From: Ideonella sp. MAG2
Lineage (GTDB): Bacteria > Pseudomonadota > Gammaproteobacteria > Burkholderiales > Burkholderiaceae_C
Assembly (NCBI GenBank): GCA_004359425.1
Contig: PTEU01000001.1
Coordinates: forward strand, 1,249,164-1,299,704
Direction of reading: 5' to 3'
DNA: 50,541 nucleotides
Of this stretch, positions 1-9,923 are shown one piece after another. A program made the translations under genes and the position numbers. Within the stretch, counting starts at the first letter, position 1, and each line of letters starts with the position of its first letter. The notes under the pieces are model-generated. The model did no database searches, was not told the origin of the DNA, and saw only the letters and a list, made by a program, of their open reading frames with translations.

Positions 1-2240
1 GACTGGGCCGACGACACCGTGATGTCGGCCGTGTTGCTGGGTTTGCCCAGGGTCAGGCCCGATACCTGGCTGGACAGGCTGAGGTTGGCCCCTGGCCACG
101 TCAAGGTACTGCCAAAACTCGCGCCATAAGGCTGAACGGTGACGGTGCCAGTGGTCTGCACCGAGGTGGCTGCATTAAAGCGGATGGTGTCGGCCGTTAA
201 GGTGATGCCGCTGCTGCTGCTGGTGACATTGGTGCCACTCTTAAAGCCCAGGGTGTTGGCGGCGGTGTAAAACTCCATGGCCCCATCGCCAGATCGCAGC
301 CGGATCGTGCCGCTCTGGGCCAGCGCATCCACGCCGGATGCCAACACCCCCCACACACTGCCAGAGCCATAGGCAGTGCCGTCGACCTGGATGCTGCCCG
401 TGCCCAAGGCTTCCATGGTCAGGCGGTCAACAGTCTCGGCCTGCAGGCTCACCCCAATATTGCCCAAGCTGCCACCGCTGCCAAGGCCGCTCAGGGTGAG
501 CGGTGCATTGTTCACGCGGATATAGCTCACGCCTCGCCCCGTGGTGCTGTCACGGGAGGATTGCAGGTCCAAGCCGACGCTGTAGCCGGTGGCGGCGTTG
601 GAGTTGCCGGTCAGCGTGATGGAACCCCCGTCGCCGCCATTGAGCTCGTAGCCCTGAAAGGCCGTGATACCGCCGCCCGCCCCGCCGCTGGTGGTGTTAA
701 AGCCGTTCAGCTTCATGGCCCCGCCACCCGAATAGAGGCGCACGCCGCTTTGCCCCAAGGCTCCCAAATGGATGCCCGAGCGAATGCTGGTGCCGGACAA
801 ATTGTAGGCAAAGCTACCCGGCAAACTGGGGTTGCTGCCATCGGCCACGCCACCGGCCAGCACCAAGCGCCCGCCGCCTGTGGCGGTGGTGGTCAGGTTG
901 TTGCTGCGGTCAATGCTGCGGCGGGTGTCCAGCAGTGCACCGCCGTCGACCTGGATGCCCCCTGCGTTGTTGGCGTCACTGTCGGACCACAGCAGCAGAT
1001 CGCCGCCATTGGTGCTGAGTGTGGTGTTGGCAGCCACCTTCACATCTGCCGTTGCCTTGACCAATAACTGGGCACCAGCAGCCGTGCTGTTCAGGTTGGC
1101 GTTGACGTTGATGTTGCCGCCATAAAGGCTGATCGGCCCGGCGATGGACTGGGCCGAGGACACGGTGATGTTGGCCGTGTTGCCCGCCTTGCCCAAGGTC
1201 AGGCCAGATAGCCCCGAGGTAATGCTCAGGCCCGTCACCGGCCAGTTCAGCGCGCTGGCAAAGCTGGTGCTGGTGGGCTGCACCGTCAAGCTGCCTGTGG
1301 TGGTAACCGTGCCGCTACTGGTCACAAGGTCGTCGCCATTGAGGATGACATTGCCAGCGTAGCCGGCCGCGCCGATGGTGCTGGAGTTGACGGTCAAGGC
1401 CGCGCGTTCCGCAGCGCCGCCGTTGGCTCTGCCGTTGAGGGTGATGTGGCCCGAGCTGGCGCTACCCAAGGTGCTGCCAGAAACATACACACCAGTGCCC
1501 CCTCTTGTGGCCAAAGCCCCGCCCGTGCCGGTGATGTCAATGGTGCCGCCCGCCGTATAAATGCTGGCGTTTTCGATGATCGCGCCGCGTTGGTAATCCG
1601 CCGCGCCAGCTCCCCCGGTGGCCGTGATGGACACCGAACCGGCCCCTGAGGCCACCGACACTTTGGCGGCGTTGGGTGTGCCACCCGCCATCCAGAAACC
1701 CACGTTGTACGTGCCTGGGTTGCCCCCACCCGTGCCGTTCAGCGTGATGTTGCCGCCATTGGACTTCACCCAAGCGCTGGCTGTTTCCAGCTTGATGCCG
1801 TTGTTGAAGTTGCCGCTGCCCAAGCCGCCGTAACCGGTGATGTTGATGGTGCCGGTGCCACCGGCCTCTACCTTGTTGAAGATGTAAACACCGCTGTTGT
1901 TGCTGCCCGAGCCCGTGCCACCCCGGCCATTGAGGGTGATGTTGCCGTTGTTGCTGGTGGTCACGTCAGCGTTGATTCGCACGCCTGTGGTATTGCCAGC
2001 CAACGCGCTGCCGGTTTCCCCTTGCAGCAAGATGTTGCCCGCCGCCGTCATGGCCGAATCCACCGTGATGCTGCCGCCATACACGCTGACCGGACCGGCC
2101 ACCGTGAGCGCGGAGTTGAGGTTCACCGCGCTGGTGTTGCCCGCCTTGCCGATGGTCAAGCCGCTGAGGCTTGATCCGGCCAAGTTGAACCAATTGGTGG
2201 ACACGGCCGGCGAGAAGCTGGTGCTGGTGGGCCGCCAGGT
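1..2240 (-). CDS. TpsA exoprotein, continuation after frameshift; runs off the window edge
   Basis: Reading the minus strand in the frame whose codons begin at position 59 gives an uninterrupted haemagglutinin-type repeat protein from about 2240 to the edge. It has many GNITLNG and GGTGTINITG-like segments and modules with a SGLTLGKAGNT signature. This is the same composition and repeat type as the upstream piece but offset by one base, consistent with loss of one base (or gain of two) around 2230-2250. No start codon with a ribosome site introduces this part, so I treat it as the rest of the same gene. It may be a true pseudogene, a phase-variable adhesin or a sequencing error. There is no long homopolymer at the shift. 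Confidence 0.75.
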
Positions 2241-5200
2241 AAAGACAGATACAGAATGCCACCGGTGCTGCCCGCGGTCAGGTTGATTGGCCCGCCATTG
2301 GCCAAGACCCTGGCACTGCCGCGAAGGACCAAGTCATAGCTTGAGTTGCTGCCCCGGGTGCCGCTGAGCGTCACGCCGCCGCCCACGCCCGTGGCCATGA
2401 AGTAGTTGTTGCTGCCCTCAATGTTCAAGCCTACCGGGCCATTGGCATTGGTGGAGCCTGACGCTGCCGCAGCACTGCCGACAACGGAGATGGCATTGGC
2501 CGTGGTGTTGCTGGAGGTGAAGGTGGCCCCGCCGTCGATGTAAATACCTTGGTTGTAGCCGTTGACGGTTTGGCCAATGCCATTGACCAGGATGGTGCCC
2601 GTGCCGCTGTTGATGGTGCTGGTGCCGCTCCAGGTGCCCACCCCCCAGGCTCCGAGGTTGACACTCGAGGTGCCCGCCCAGGACTTGCCGCGCAGTGCCA
2701 CATTGCCCCCGCCGGAGTTGATGGTCACGGCGTTGGTGGCGGCACTGCCACCCGTGAAGCGAATGCCCTCCGCCTGGCTACTGGACAGTCCCGTGGCATA
2801 GCCACTGCCGTTGACATCACCACCGCCCAGGGTCACATCGCCCCCCGCGGAATTGAAGGTGGTGCCGCCGCTGTACTGATTCAAGGAGATTTGCCCACCC
2901 CCCGCTCCATCCGTGTCTGCGGCAAAGAGGATGGGCGTGTTGCTGGTGGTGAAGGTGGACGAACTGGCGCTGTTGTTGGTGATGCTTCCGGCGGCCCGCA
3001 GGCTGATGCCACCAGGGGCCGTGATGTTGGCATTGGGATTGATGTTGCCCAACGCCGTCACCACGACGGCGCTGCTGGCACCTGTGGTTGTGATGTTGCT
3101 ACCCAAGGTGACGTTGCCACCAAACACGTTGACGTTGCCCGCCACGGAGGGGGTGGTGTTAAAGGTGACATCGGCTGTGTTGCCACTGCCGCCCAGGTTC
3201 AGCCCACTCAAGGTGCTCGTGAAGTTGAAATAGTCGGAGGCGATGGTCTGCCCGAACGAGACGCCGCTGGGCAAGAACGAGAACGTGCCCGTGGTGCCAA
3301 CGTTCATTGCCCCCGACCATGAGAAGGTGCTTCCTCTCATGACGACGTTGCCGCTACCTGCGCTGATGGACCCGCCCGTGCCGTTAATGCTTGTTGCTGT
3401 TCCTCCTACCGAGGTCGTTGCTGCCAAGATGGAGACATTGCCGCCCGTGGCCCCATTGGCCGTGTTGATGGGTGCCCACAGGTCAATCGCGTTGTAATTG
3501 CCTGAGCTGCTGCCATAGGCTGCGCCGTTGCCGACGGTCAGGGCCGATGCGCCGCTGTAAGGCACCCAGGTGCTGGTGCCCGCCCCGCCACCGGCCCAGA
3601 AGCCACCGCCGTTGGTGGTGACACTGCCCAGCAGGCTGATACCGTACAGGTTGGCCCCCGAGTTGTTGGACCACAGCACCACGTTCAAGCGGTTGGCGCT
3701 GGAGGAGATGTTAGCGCCGGCATTGACATACACCCGGCTGGCGGCTTGCAAGGTCAGGGTGGCGTCGCCACCGGCTGTTTTGGTGATGGCGGCGTTGACC
3801 GTGATGTTGCCCTGATCGCCCGCGCTGCCTGATGAGCCATAACTCGGATTGTTGAGGCTGGTGGTCACCGTCACATCGGTGCCGGTGTTCAAGACCGAGG
3901 CGATGCTGCTCGCCTGGGTGCTGCCGATGGTGTAGTCGTAAGGGTCAATCAGCCACAGGCCACCCTTGCCCTTGGGCGCGCCAGCATCGACGACGATGCC
4001 CGTGGTGTCCACTTGGTGGCCTGAGGTCTCCACCTTACCGCCGTTGCCGCCCTTGGCACCGCCGGTGGCTGTGATGCGGCCCTGAGCGACGGTTATCCCC
4101 TCGGCCTTGTGGATGTCGCTCCACAGCACCACGGTGCCGCCGCCGCCTTGCTCGGTGGCGCTGGCATCCATGCTGGCCTCAGCACCCATCTGGACCTTTG
4201 TGGCCTGATAAACGCCGTTACTGCCCTGCCAATCTCCGCCCACCAAGATGGTGCCGCCGCCGGTGGCCCCAGAGGCCGAGAGTTGCGTCTGGTCGTTCAG
4301 GTGCAGGTCATCGCCCGTGAGCACCACACGGCCGGCCCGGCCGCTGCGGCTGTTGCTGCGCAGGCTGCTGCTGCCGCTCAGGGTCACGCTGGTGGGGGCA
4401 GTGGGGCGAGAGGGTGGGGGCAGTGGCGCGTCGGGCAGGTCCAGCGGCAGGGCCTCGGCCGCCAGCTTGATGCTGCCACCTTGGCGCACGCCAGAGGCCT
4501 CCAACTGCGCATTCATCAGTGTCAGGCTGTGGTCGGCGCTGAGGCTGATTTGGCCGCCGTGGCCTTGCAGGCTTTGGTCGTCCATGTCCAGCTTGAGCCC
4601 GGCCAGGCCCACTGAAGAGCTGGCCAGCTTGGCCGCATGGGCTTCAGTGGCTGCACTGACGGGCTCCAGCCCCATCGCCTGAATCTCCGCCTGAACCACC
4701 GCGCTTTGCGCCGCGTGAACCAGCACTTGCCCGCCTGCCACACCGCTGGCGTTGACCACGCCACCCAGCTCCAGCGTGGTGGCCTTGATCTCCACCGTGC
4801 CGCCTTGATGCTGGGCGCTGGACACGTCCAGCGTGCCGGTGTTGATGACGGTGTCACCTTCCAGCAGGATGCGGCCGCCGCGCGTGTTCACGCCCTTGGC
4901 TTCTATGGTGCCGCTGTTGCGCACCACGCCACCTTGCAGCGCATTGGCCGCCCTGGCGGAAAGAATGACCAAGCCCCCAGGGGCCACGATGGCATGGCGG
5001 TTTTCCACCAAGGCCTTCAGGGTGCTGGGCTCTACCCGCACATTGGTGAGCTTGCCCGAGGCATTGAATTGCAGATGAAAAACCTCGCCTGCCGCTAGTA
5101 CCACCGTGCCCATGGGCACCACCACCACGCCTTGGTTGCGCACCTCTGGCGCAAGCATGGCGATATAGCCACCCAGGCGGGCCTGCAAAGTGCCCTCGTT

Positions 5201-5686
5201 GATGACTTGCCCGCTCGCCCCCTGGCGCTGGAAGGACTCCTTGCCCGCCATAAAGTCTGCCGTGCTGAGGCTGTGGGTGGTGGCCACCAGTGCCCCCACA
5301 TCCACGCTAGAGCCCGGGGCAAACAGCACCCCATTGGGGTTGCTGAGGTAGACCTGGCCATTGGCGCTGATCTTGCCTGCAATCTGGCTGGCGTTGCTGT
5401 CCAGCACGCGGTTGAGCGTGGCGCTCTGGGTGTCGGGTTGTTGGAAACGCACCTCGGCCTGGCTGCCCACGTTAAAAGTGTTCCAGTCGATGACGGCGCG
5501 CTGGCTGCTTTGGTTGATGTTGAGCGTGGACCCGCTTTGCACAATACCGGCCTGGCCCGCCACCACTTTGCCGTCGGTGGGCAGCTCGGTAGAGGCCAGA
5601 GTCTTGGGGGCCGGAGACACCACCCCCACCAGCGGGGCGGCCTGCAGGCTACCGGCACAGGCCAGGGCGCTTGCAAGCGCTGTCAT
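2156..5686 (-). CDS. TpsA-type filamentous haemagglutinin-like exoprotein, N-terminal part (frameshifted)
   Basis: This is the secreted partner of a two-partner (type Vb) secretion system. It would cross the outer membrane through the TpsB encoded just upstream and fold into a surface beta-helix adhesin. The first ~16 residues look like a signal peptide (MTALASALACAGSLQA). A haemagglutination-activity/TPS domain follows with the hallmark NPNG motif (VYLSNPNGVLF), then a WLIDPYDYTIG stretch and long Gly/Ser/Thr/Asn-rich beta-helix repeats. I prefer the ATG at 5686, 8 bases after the tpsB stop, over an in-frame GTG at 5722 that would overlap tpsB. The frame ends at 2156 in a proline-rich tail unlike the rest of the protein. 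The beta-helix sequence resumes in another frame from about 2240 downwards, so this stop is probably the result of a frameshift. Confidence 0.85.
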   Translation of the reverse strand: MTALASALACAGSLQAAPLVGVVSPAPKTLASTELPTDGKVVAGQAGIVQSGSTLNINQSSQRAVIDWNTFNVGSQAEVRFQQPDTQSATLNRVLDSNASQIAGKISANGQVYLSNPNGVLFAPGSSVDVGALVATTHSLSTADFMAGKESFQRQGASGQVINEGTLQARLGGYIAMLAPEVRNQGVVVVPMGTVVLAAGEVFHLQFNASGKLTNVRVEPSTLKALVENRHAIVAPGGLVILSARAANALQGGVVRNSGTIEAKGVNTRGGRILLEGDTVINTGTLDVSSAQHQGGTVEIKATTLELGGVVNASGVAGGQVLVHAAQSAVVQAEIQAMGLEPVSAATEAHAAKLASSSVGLAGLKLDMDDQSLQGHGGQISLSADHSLTLMNAQLEASGVRQGGSIKLAAEALPLDLPDAPLPPPSRPTAPTSVTLSGSSSLRSNSRSGRAGRVVLTGDDLHLNDQTQLSASGATGGGTILVGGDWQGSNGVYQATKVQMGAEASMDASATEQGGGGTVVLWSDIHKAEGITVAQGRITATGGAKGGNGGKVETSGHQVDTTGIVVDAGAPKGKGGLWLIDPYDYTIGSTQASSIASVLNTGTDVTVTTSLNNPSYGSSGSAGDQGNITVNAAITKTAGGDATLTLQAASRVYVNAGANISSSANRLNVVLWSNNSGANLYGISLLGSVTTNGGGFWAGGGAGTSTWVPYSGASALTVGNGAAYGSSSGNYNAIDLWAPINTANGATGGNVSILAATTSVGGTATSINGTGGSISAGSGNVVMRGSTFSWSGAMNVGTTGTFSFLPSGVSFGQTIASDYFNFTSTLSGLNLGGSGNTADVTFNTTPSVAGNVNVFGGNVTLGSNITTTGASSAVVVTALGNINPNANITAPGGISLRAAGSITNNSASSSTFTTSNTPILFAADTDGAGGGQISLNQYSGGTTFNSAGGDVTLGGGDVNGSGYATGLSSSQAEGIRFTGGSAATNAVTINSGGGNVALRGKSWAGTSSVNLGAWGVGTWSGTSTINSGTGTILVNGIGQTVNGYNQGIYIDGGATFTSSNTTANAISVVGSAAAASGSTNANGPVGLNIEGSNNYFMATGVGGGVTLSGTRGSNSSYDLVLRGSARVLANGGPINLTAGSTGGILYLSLPGGPPAPASRRPCPPIGSTWPDQASAA

Positions 5687-5694
5687 GGAGGGGC

Positions 5695-7401
5695 TCAGAA
5701 CGCAAGCTGGGCGTCTAGCCACAGGCGGTTCAGGTCCAGCGTGCCGTCTTGGTCTTGGCCCTTGTCGCTGCGGTTGGGGTTGCTGCCCAACCTGCGGGCC
5801 AGCGTGGCGTTCAGGCTCAGGCCAAAGCCCGATTGCCAGCCCAGGCTCAGCCCAGCACCTTGCAGGCTGTAGCTGTTCAGCAAGGGCGCACCCAAGAAGT
5901 CATTGCGGTGGTTGACCCGCACCTTGCCCCAGTCATACAGGCCAGACAGCGACAGACCCTCAGCCACCGGCCAGCGCAGGGCCAGGTTGAGCATCACACC
6001 GTCGCTGCCACCGCCTTCGCTGGCGGGGTAGGCGCGCACACCATGTGGCCCGCCCAAAAAGAACTTTTCGGAAGAGTCCAGATTCTTGGCCGCCCACTGG
6101 CCGCTGAGGCTGGCCGTGGCCGAGACCGCGCCAAGCAGTTGTTGCTGGCGGCTCAGGCTGCCGCGCAGCTTGGCAAACTTGCCACCGGCTTGGGTGGTCA
6201 GCGCGTCGCCCACCTGGTTGGGGGAGCCGTCGAGGTCCAAGTGCCCACCCACCAGGCTGAACTGCGCGCTGGTGCTGCCACCGCCGCCCAGGGCGTCAAA
6301 CTGGTAGCCTGAGGCACCCAAGCTGAGGCTGCGTGTTCTATAGCGGCTGGTGCTGACCTCCAGCGCTTGGTTGTGAAAGCGCTTCAGGTCGGCGTTGGCG
6401 CTCAGCGTCAGGCTGCGCTGGCGGCTGCGCAGCAAGGGATAGCTGGCCTCCAGGCCCAGGGTCTCGCTCTGGCCCTTGGCTGCCAGCATGGCGTACTCGG
6501 CGCTCACCAACTTGTAGTTCATCAGCGAAGCACTGGCCCCTACCCGCAGGCCATCCGCACCCACGGGTATCGAAAAGCCACCCCGAAAGTACTCGCTGCC
6601 GCTGCTGACGATGCCCTGTGCCGTGAGCTGCTCACCTCTGCCAAATGGGTTGTTGAGCGCCGCCGTGAGCTGTGCTCTGTGGCTACCTGTAGAGCGCGAG
6701 CCATGGTTGTCCATCCCGGTTTGAAGGGTGACAAGGGGCTCGTCCGAGAGCTTGAGCGCCAGGGCGGTCTCACCAGACTGTTGGCCTTCTTGCAGCGTGC
6801 CAACGGCTTTGACGCCGGGCAAGTCGTTCAAGATCATCAGGCCCCTCTCCAGCGCGTCGGCGTTCAGGGGGGTGCCTTTGGCTTGGGCGGCCTCAATCCG
6901 CTCGACGGCCAGGTCCAGCCTCAGGCGCAGCCCAGCATCGGCCTCCACCTGCACGCCACCAAACTTGGCCTCGACGATGGCAATCGTGATCACCCCGTCG
7001 GTCACATCTTGCTGGGGCACATAGCTGCGCACCACCCAACCCGCCTTGCGGTAGGTCTCGCCCACCTCTGCCGCCGCCCGCTGCAACTCGGCCAGCTTGA
7101 CATCGGGCCGCAGGTAGCCGGCCACCGCCGCCGCCAGAGTGGACTCGGGCAGCAGGGTCCGGCCTTCAAAGCGAAAGGCCCGCACCGCCACCGTAGGCCC
7201 GGGCAAATCGGTCAGCGCGGCGGCCTGCGCCGTGGCTGCCACCTCAGGGCGCTGCGGCACAGGCGGTGGTGTGGTGGGCTGGTTCTGCTGGAGCAAAGTG
7301 CCTGCATCCGGCAGACCTTGGGTCTGCGCGGGCAGCGTCAGGCTGGCACATAGCAAGGCCAAAGCTGTGCGGTTCAGGCGTGTGTGGGAGGCTCGTGGCA
7401 T
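5695..7401 (-). CDS. TpsB / ShlB-FhaC-HecB family outer-membrane transporter
   Basis: This Omp85-superfamily pore exports the TpsA protein encoded immediately downstream. The 568-residue protein starts with a basic, hydrophobic signal peptide (ALALLCASLTLPAQTQG). A proline-rich linker and two POTRA-like segments (about residues 70-230) come next, then a 16-stranded barrel region rich in alternating hydrophobic residues. The conserved loop-6 motif is present as GVRAYP near residue 454-459, and the chain ends in the expected terminal Phe (AQLAF). Length is normal for the family. The gene overlaps none of its neighbours and sits 8 bases before tpsA, the usual tpsB-tpsA operon order. The ATG at 7401 has no strong ribosome-binding site. 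Confidence 0.92.
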   Translation of the reverse strand: MPRASHTRLNRTALALLCASLTLPAQTQGLPDAGTLLQQNQPTTPPPVPQRPEVAATAQAAALTDLPGPTVAVRAFRFEGRTLLPESTLAAAVAGYLRPDVKLAELQRAAAEVGETYRKAGWVVRSYVPQQDVTDGVITIAIVEAKFGGVQVEADAGLRLRLDLAVERIEAAQAKGTPLNADALERGLMILNDLPGVKAVGTLQEGQQSGETALALKLSDEPLVTLQTGMDNHGSRSTGSHRAQLTAALNNPFGRGEQLTAQGIVSSGSEYFRGGFSIPVGADGLRVGASASLMNYKLVSAEYAMLAAKGQSETLGLEASYPLLRSRQRSLTLSANADLKRFHNQALEVSTSRYRTRSLSLGASGYQFDALGGGGSTSAQFSLVGGHLDLDGSPNQVGDALTTQAGGKFAKLRGSLSRQQQLLGAVSATASLSGQWAAKNLDSSEKFFLGGPHGVRAYPASEGGGSDGVMLNLALRWPVAEGLSLSGLYDWGKVRVNHRNDFLGAPLLNSYSLQGAGLSLGWQSGFGLSLNATLARRLGSNPNRSDKGQDQDGTLDLNRLWLDAQLAF

Positions 7402-7671
7402 GGCATGGTGAGGTCTGGAATGCGTGGCAAGAGGCCTTTTGGCCCTCTGACAGCATCGGTGACTTCCACAGACCCGTTAGCCTTGAAGAAGCAGTGCTTT
7501 TGCGTTCTATTTGTGGCATGGCAATGGCCTGCTAACGCGACAATGTGAAGGCACGATGTTCGGCCTGAGTGATGAGCCGATGACACTGAGCGGCTGTCGG
7601 TTCGTGGTCTTTGAGGTGGTTTGTGCCGCTACACAATAAGTCCAGCTTTGAGCTATTTGGAGATAGCTTCA
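7402..7671. other. Intergenic region between divergent tpsBA and the DUF6701-type gene
   Basis: This 270-base gap separates two divergently transcribed secreted-protein genes and should hold both promoters. The only structure I see is a weak hairpin, AGAGGCC-TTTT-GGCCCTCT, near 7428-7447. A GGAG ribosome-binding site at about 7659 precedes the ATG at 7672. I could not pick promoter boxes with confidence. Confidence 0.4.
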
Positions 7672-8652
7672 ATGACCCACCGATCGTTTTGGCGCTGTGC
7701 GGCCATGGTCGTCGGCTTGCTCCTCGGGGTGCAGGTTTTGGCGCAGACCACGCGGCTAGCTAACGGCGGCTTCGAATCAGGCACGCCGACCAGCACCTGC
7801 GATCTCAGCACTTGTGGCTCGGTGGGCTGGAGCGGCACGGCCTCGGGCTTGGTGCGGACCAGCCAGGTGTATGGGGTGCCCGCCAAAGACGGCCAGGGTT
7901 TGGCCTATTTGTATGACAACGGGCAGATGAGCCAGAGCTTTACCCTGCCTGTGTCAACCAAGGTCACGGCGGCGTGGTCCAGCACGGGTGATACCACGGT
8001 GACGCAGCGCCAAGTGTGGGGGGTGGTCGGCACTCATCAGGAGTACCGCATCACTGGCAACCACCAAGAGTGGAAGGTGGTGGGTAGCCACCAAGAATGT
8101 ACGTTTTGGTTTTTTGGATGCTTGAATTGGGTCACGGTGAACGACTATGGGTGGGTCACCGTCGACGATTACGGCTGGGTGACCGTCAATGATTACGGCT
8201 GGGTGACGGTGCAGGACTATCACGGCACCGCCACCTACACCGTCCGAATCTATAACAGCGCAGGCACCCTGGTTGCCGATTTGGGCAGCTTCTCAACATC
8301 GAGGTATGGCACCTGGACCGCCCAAAGCCAGCAAACCTCAAGCGCGTTGGCCGCTGGCACGTATTCCATCCGCTTTAGTCGAACCGGCGGCACCGATCAA
8401 ACGGCTTTGTTCGACAGCATCGGCCTGTTCTGTGAGGGCTTGGCGTGCGAGCCGCCCGGGCCGGACCACCTGGAGATCACCGCCAACAGTGCTACCGGGG
8501 TGACCTGCCTGCCCACCGCTTTAGTCGAACCGGCGGCACCGATCAAACGGCTTTGTTCGACAGCATCGGCCTGTTCTGTGAGGGCTTGGCGTGCGAGCCG
8601 CCCGGGCCGGAAGGGGCGAGCGGGGGCAATCAGTTTGGATGCGGGTGGATGA
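7672..8652 (+). CDS. Truncated DUF6701/MshQ-like exported protein with short internal repeats
   Basis: The ATG at 7672 follows a GGAG site and begins a clear signal peptide (VVGLLLGVQVLAQ). A beta-sandwich, carbohydrate-binding-like domain follows (NGGFESG near the start; TYTVRIYNSAGTLVADLG later). It is interrupted by two sets of tandem repeats: three 8-9 residue units of the type G(T/N/S)HQE(Y/W), then four units of WVTVNDYG type (8128-8220). The C-terminus reaches PDHLEIT...GVTCLP, which resembles the start of the DUF6701 domain of MSHA-like MshQ proteins. A 96-base duplication (146-base offset) then throws the frame and the protein ends within 50 residues. Full relatives are usually far longer, so this looks like a decayed 5' fragment. 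Function is unknown, probably surface-exposed. Confidence 0.6.
   Translation: MTHRSFWRCAAMVVGLLLGVQVLAQTTRLANGGFESGTPTSTCDLSTCGSVGWSGTASGLVRTSQVYGVPAKDGQGLAYLYDNGQMSQSFTLPVSTKVTAAWSSTGDTTVTQRQVWGVVGTHQEYRITGNHQEWKVVGSHQECTFWFFGCLNWVTVNDYGWVTVDDYGWVTVNDYGWVTVQDYHGTATYTVRIYNSAGTLVADLGSFSTSRYGTWTAQSQQTSSALAAGTYSIRFSRTGGTDQTALFDSIGLFCEGLACEPPGPDHLEITANSATGVTCLPTALVEPAAPIKRLCSTASACSVRAWRASRPGRKGRAGAISLDAGG
8370..8611 (+). repeat. 96-base direct duplication inside the DUF6701-type gene
   Basis: Bases 8370-8465 recur at 8516-8611 with no difference that I can see. The 146-base offset is not a multiple of three, so the second copy is read in a different frame and the gene is broken. It looks like a tandem duplication whose right part joins foreign sequence at 8612. 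Confidence 0.9.
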
Positions 8653-8688
8653 GGGGGGATGAGGGCGGACGAGGGTGGAGGACTGCTG

Positions 8689-8921
8689 GCCCTGGCGCGG
8701 GGTAGGCTCCAGGGCTCATGCGAGAGGCGGTCGGCCAAGGCCGACTCCCTTGCGGTGCTCGGGCTGAGCTGGGCGCTGCAGAACTCGCTTCACTCACTGC
8801 GTGAGTGATGCTCAATCATCTGCTGCGAGTCAGATATTGATGCGCGCTGCGCGCGCCCCAGCCCACCCCTGCGCTCCTCAGCGCCTCTCAAATCGCCCTG
8901 GGGCCTACCCCGCGCCAGGGC
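8689..8921. repeat. MITE-like palindromic element, copy A
   Basis: The element is bounded by 27-base inverted repeats (8689-8715 and 8895-8921) that match at 26 of 27 positions. Inside are the family landmarks GGGCTCATGC, a hairpin GTCGGCCAAGGCCGAC, GGTGCTC, and at the other end CTCAGCGCC followed by AAATCGCCC. The same landmarks occur in copies B and C in the opposite orientation. No reading frame of note is present. The rest of the gap to 9061 holds nothing I recognise. Confidence 0.75.
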
Positions 8922-9061
8922 GGGTGGTGGCGTTAAAAGGTATTGGGGGACCAGTTCAATGGTGCCCTGACATGAGCCGCACTGCCTTGGTGAATCAAGG
9001 GGCGACTCAAAGCGTCTCGCGAACCAATCGCGACGCCCAGGCGAGTCCGATCTGGTGAAGA

Positions 9062-9814
9062 TTAGTCTTCCACTCGCAGCGTGACACTGGAAGGGTACTG
9101 GATGTACTCACGTAGGTAGTCGCGCATAGCCGAGCGACTCTCTAGTTCGTCAAGGGTGTAGGCGTGCAGCGAGTAGCCAGCGCGACTTGGGCGTTGGGAA
9201 TTCCAAATCACGGAGAAGCCAAATCCGTGGTCACTGTTCGCAGTACTGCCAACAAAGTTGGCACCACTTGAAGAACTGAGCTGGAAAGCGAAGCCATGAC
9301 GAATTTGCGGCTTAGCCCTTAGATCCGCGAACATCGCGGCAGGAGGGTTGAAGTCCGAGGGCTCTGGCTCTGCTTCCTTGTCCTCGTCAGGAAACAGTTG
9401 ATCAATAGTCTTTCCTGGAGGATTGGTTTCGCCCTCGTCCTCGAAGCGGATCTCCACCAGCTGTCCATGGATAAGTGTTTGGCTATCGATCCAGATCAGG
9501 TGCGTTGACTCACCAATCTCGGGATAGCAGCCCCCTGACATCTCAAGAGTAGCGAACTCAGCGTCTGTTTTTGTGCCGTGCACATGGACCGAAATGACGT
9601 CGAATCCGTCAGTGTTGACGGTCGCAAGTCTCTCTCCGTCAAGGTAAACGCTAATTGCTGGCAACTCTGACACCCTTGGCAATGTGGGGTAAAGGCCCGC
9701 CGCACGAATAGGCGCCGGTGCCCGAAAAGTGTTGGGCGCGTTGCATCTGGTGCAAATCGGGTTTGGCGCCTCGACGATTGATTGGACTAACTTACCCAAG
9801 CAATCAGTCGGCAT
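9062..9814 (-). CDS. Hypothetical protein, unknown family
   Basis: I do not recognise this protein. It is about 250 residues from the ATG at 9814. A later in-frame GTG at 9673 is an alternative start, and neither has a good ribosome-binding site. The N-terminal stretch contains a CTRC pair. The body has a predicted beta-rich first half (SVYLDGERLATVNTDGFDV), an acidic linker around DEDKEAEPEPSD, and a C-terminal part ending in an aromatic-rich segment. No signal peptide or membrane helix is visible. It sits between two MITE-like copies with no operon partner. Confidence 0.6.
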   Translation of the reverse strand: MPTDCLGKLVQSIVEAPNPICTRCNAPNTFRAPAPIRAAGLYPTLPRVSELPAISVYLDGERLATVNTDGFDVISVHVHGTKTDAEFATLEMSGGCYPEIGESTHLIWIDSQTLIHGQLVEIRFEDEGETNPPGKTIDQLFPDEDKEAEPEPSDFNPPAAMFADLRAKPQIRHGFAFQLSSSSGANFVGSTANSDHGFGFSVIWNSQRPSRAGYSLHAYTLDELESRSAMRDYLREYIQYPSSVTLRVED

Positions 9815-9923
9815 TCTGACGCAAGATTGCGCAGACCTCAGGACGAGCAATTCACCGACCCGCTGCAGTCATTGCAGGCGCTTGACTACCACCCCAATCG
9901 AGCAGGCCACCCACGATGGATCT

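Noticed and set aside
561..5915. Many plus-strand open frames across the adhesin and tpsB
   Set aside because: They are antisense shadows; the minus-strand products have clear domains and signal peptides.
8128..8222. Possible CRISPR-like or minisatellite repeat
   Set aside because: The 24-base units are contiguous, in frame and without spacers, so they are coding repeats.
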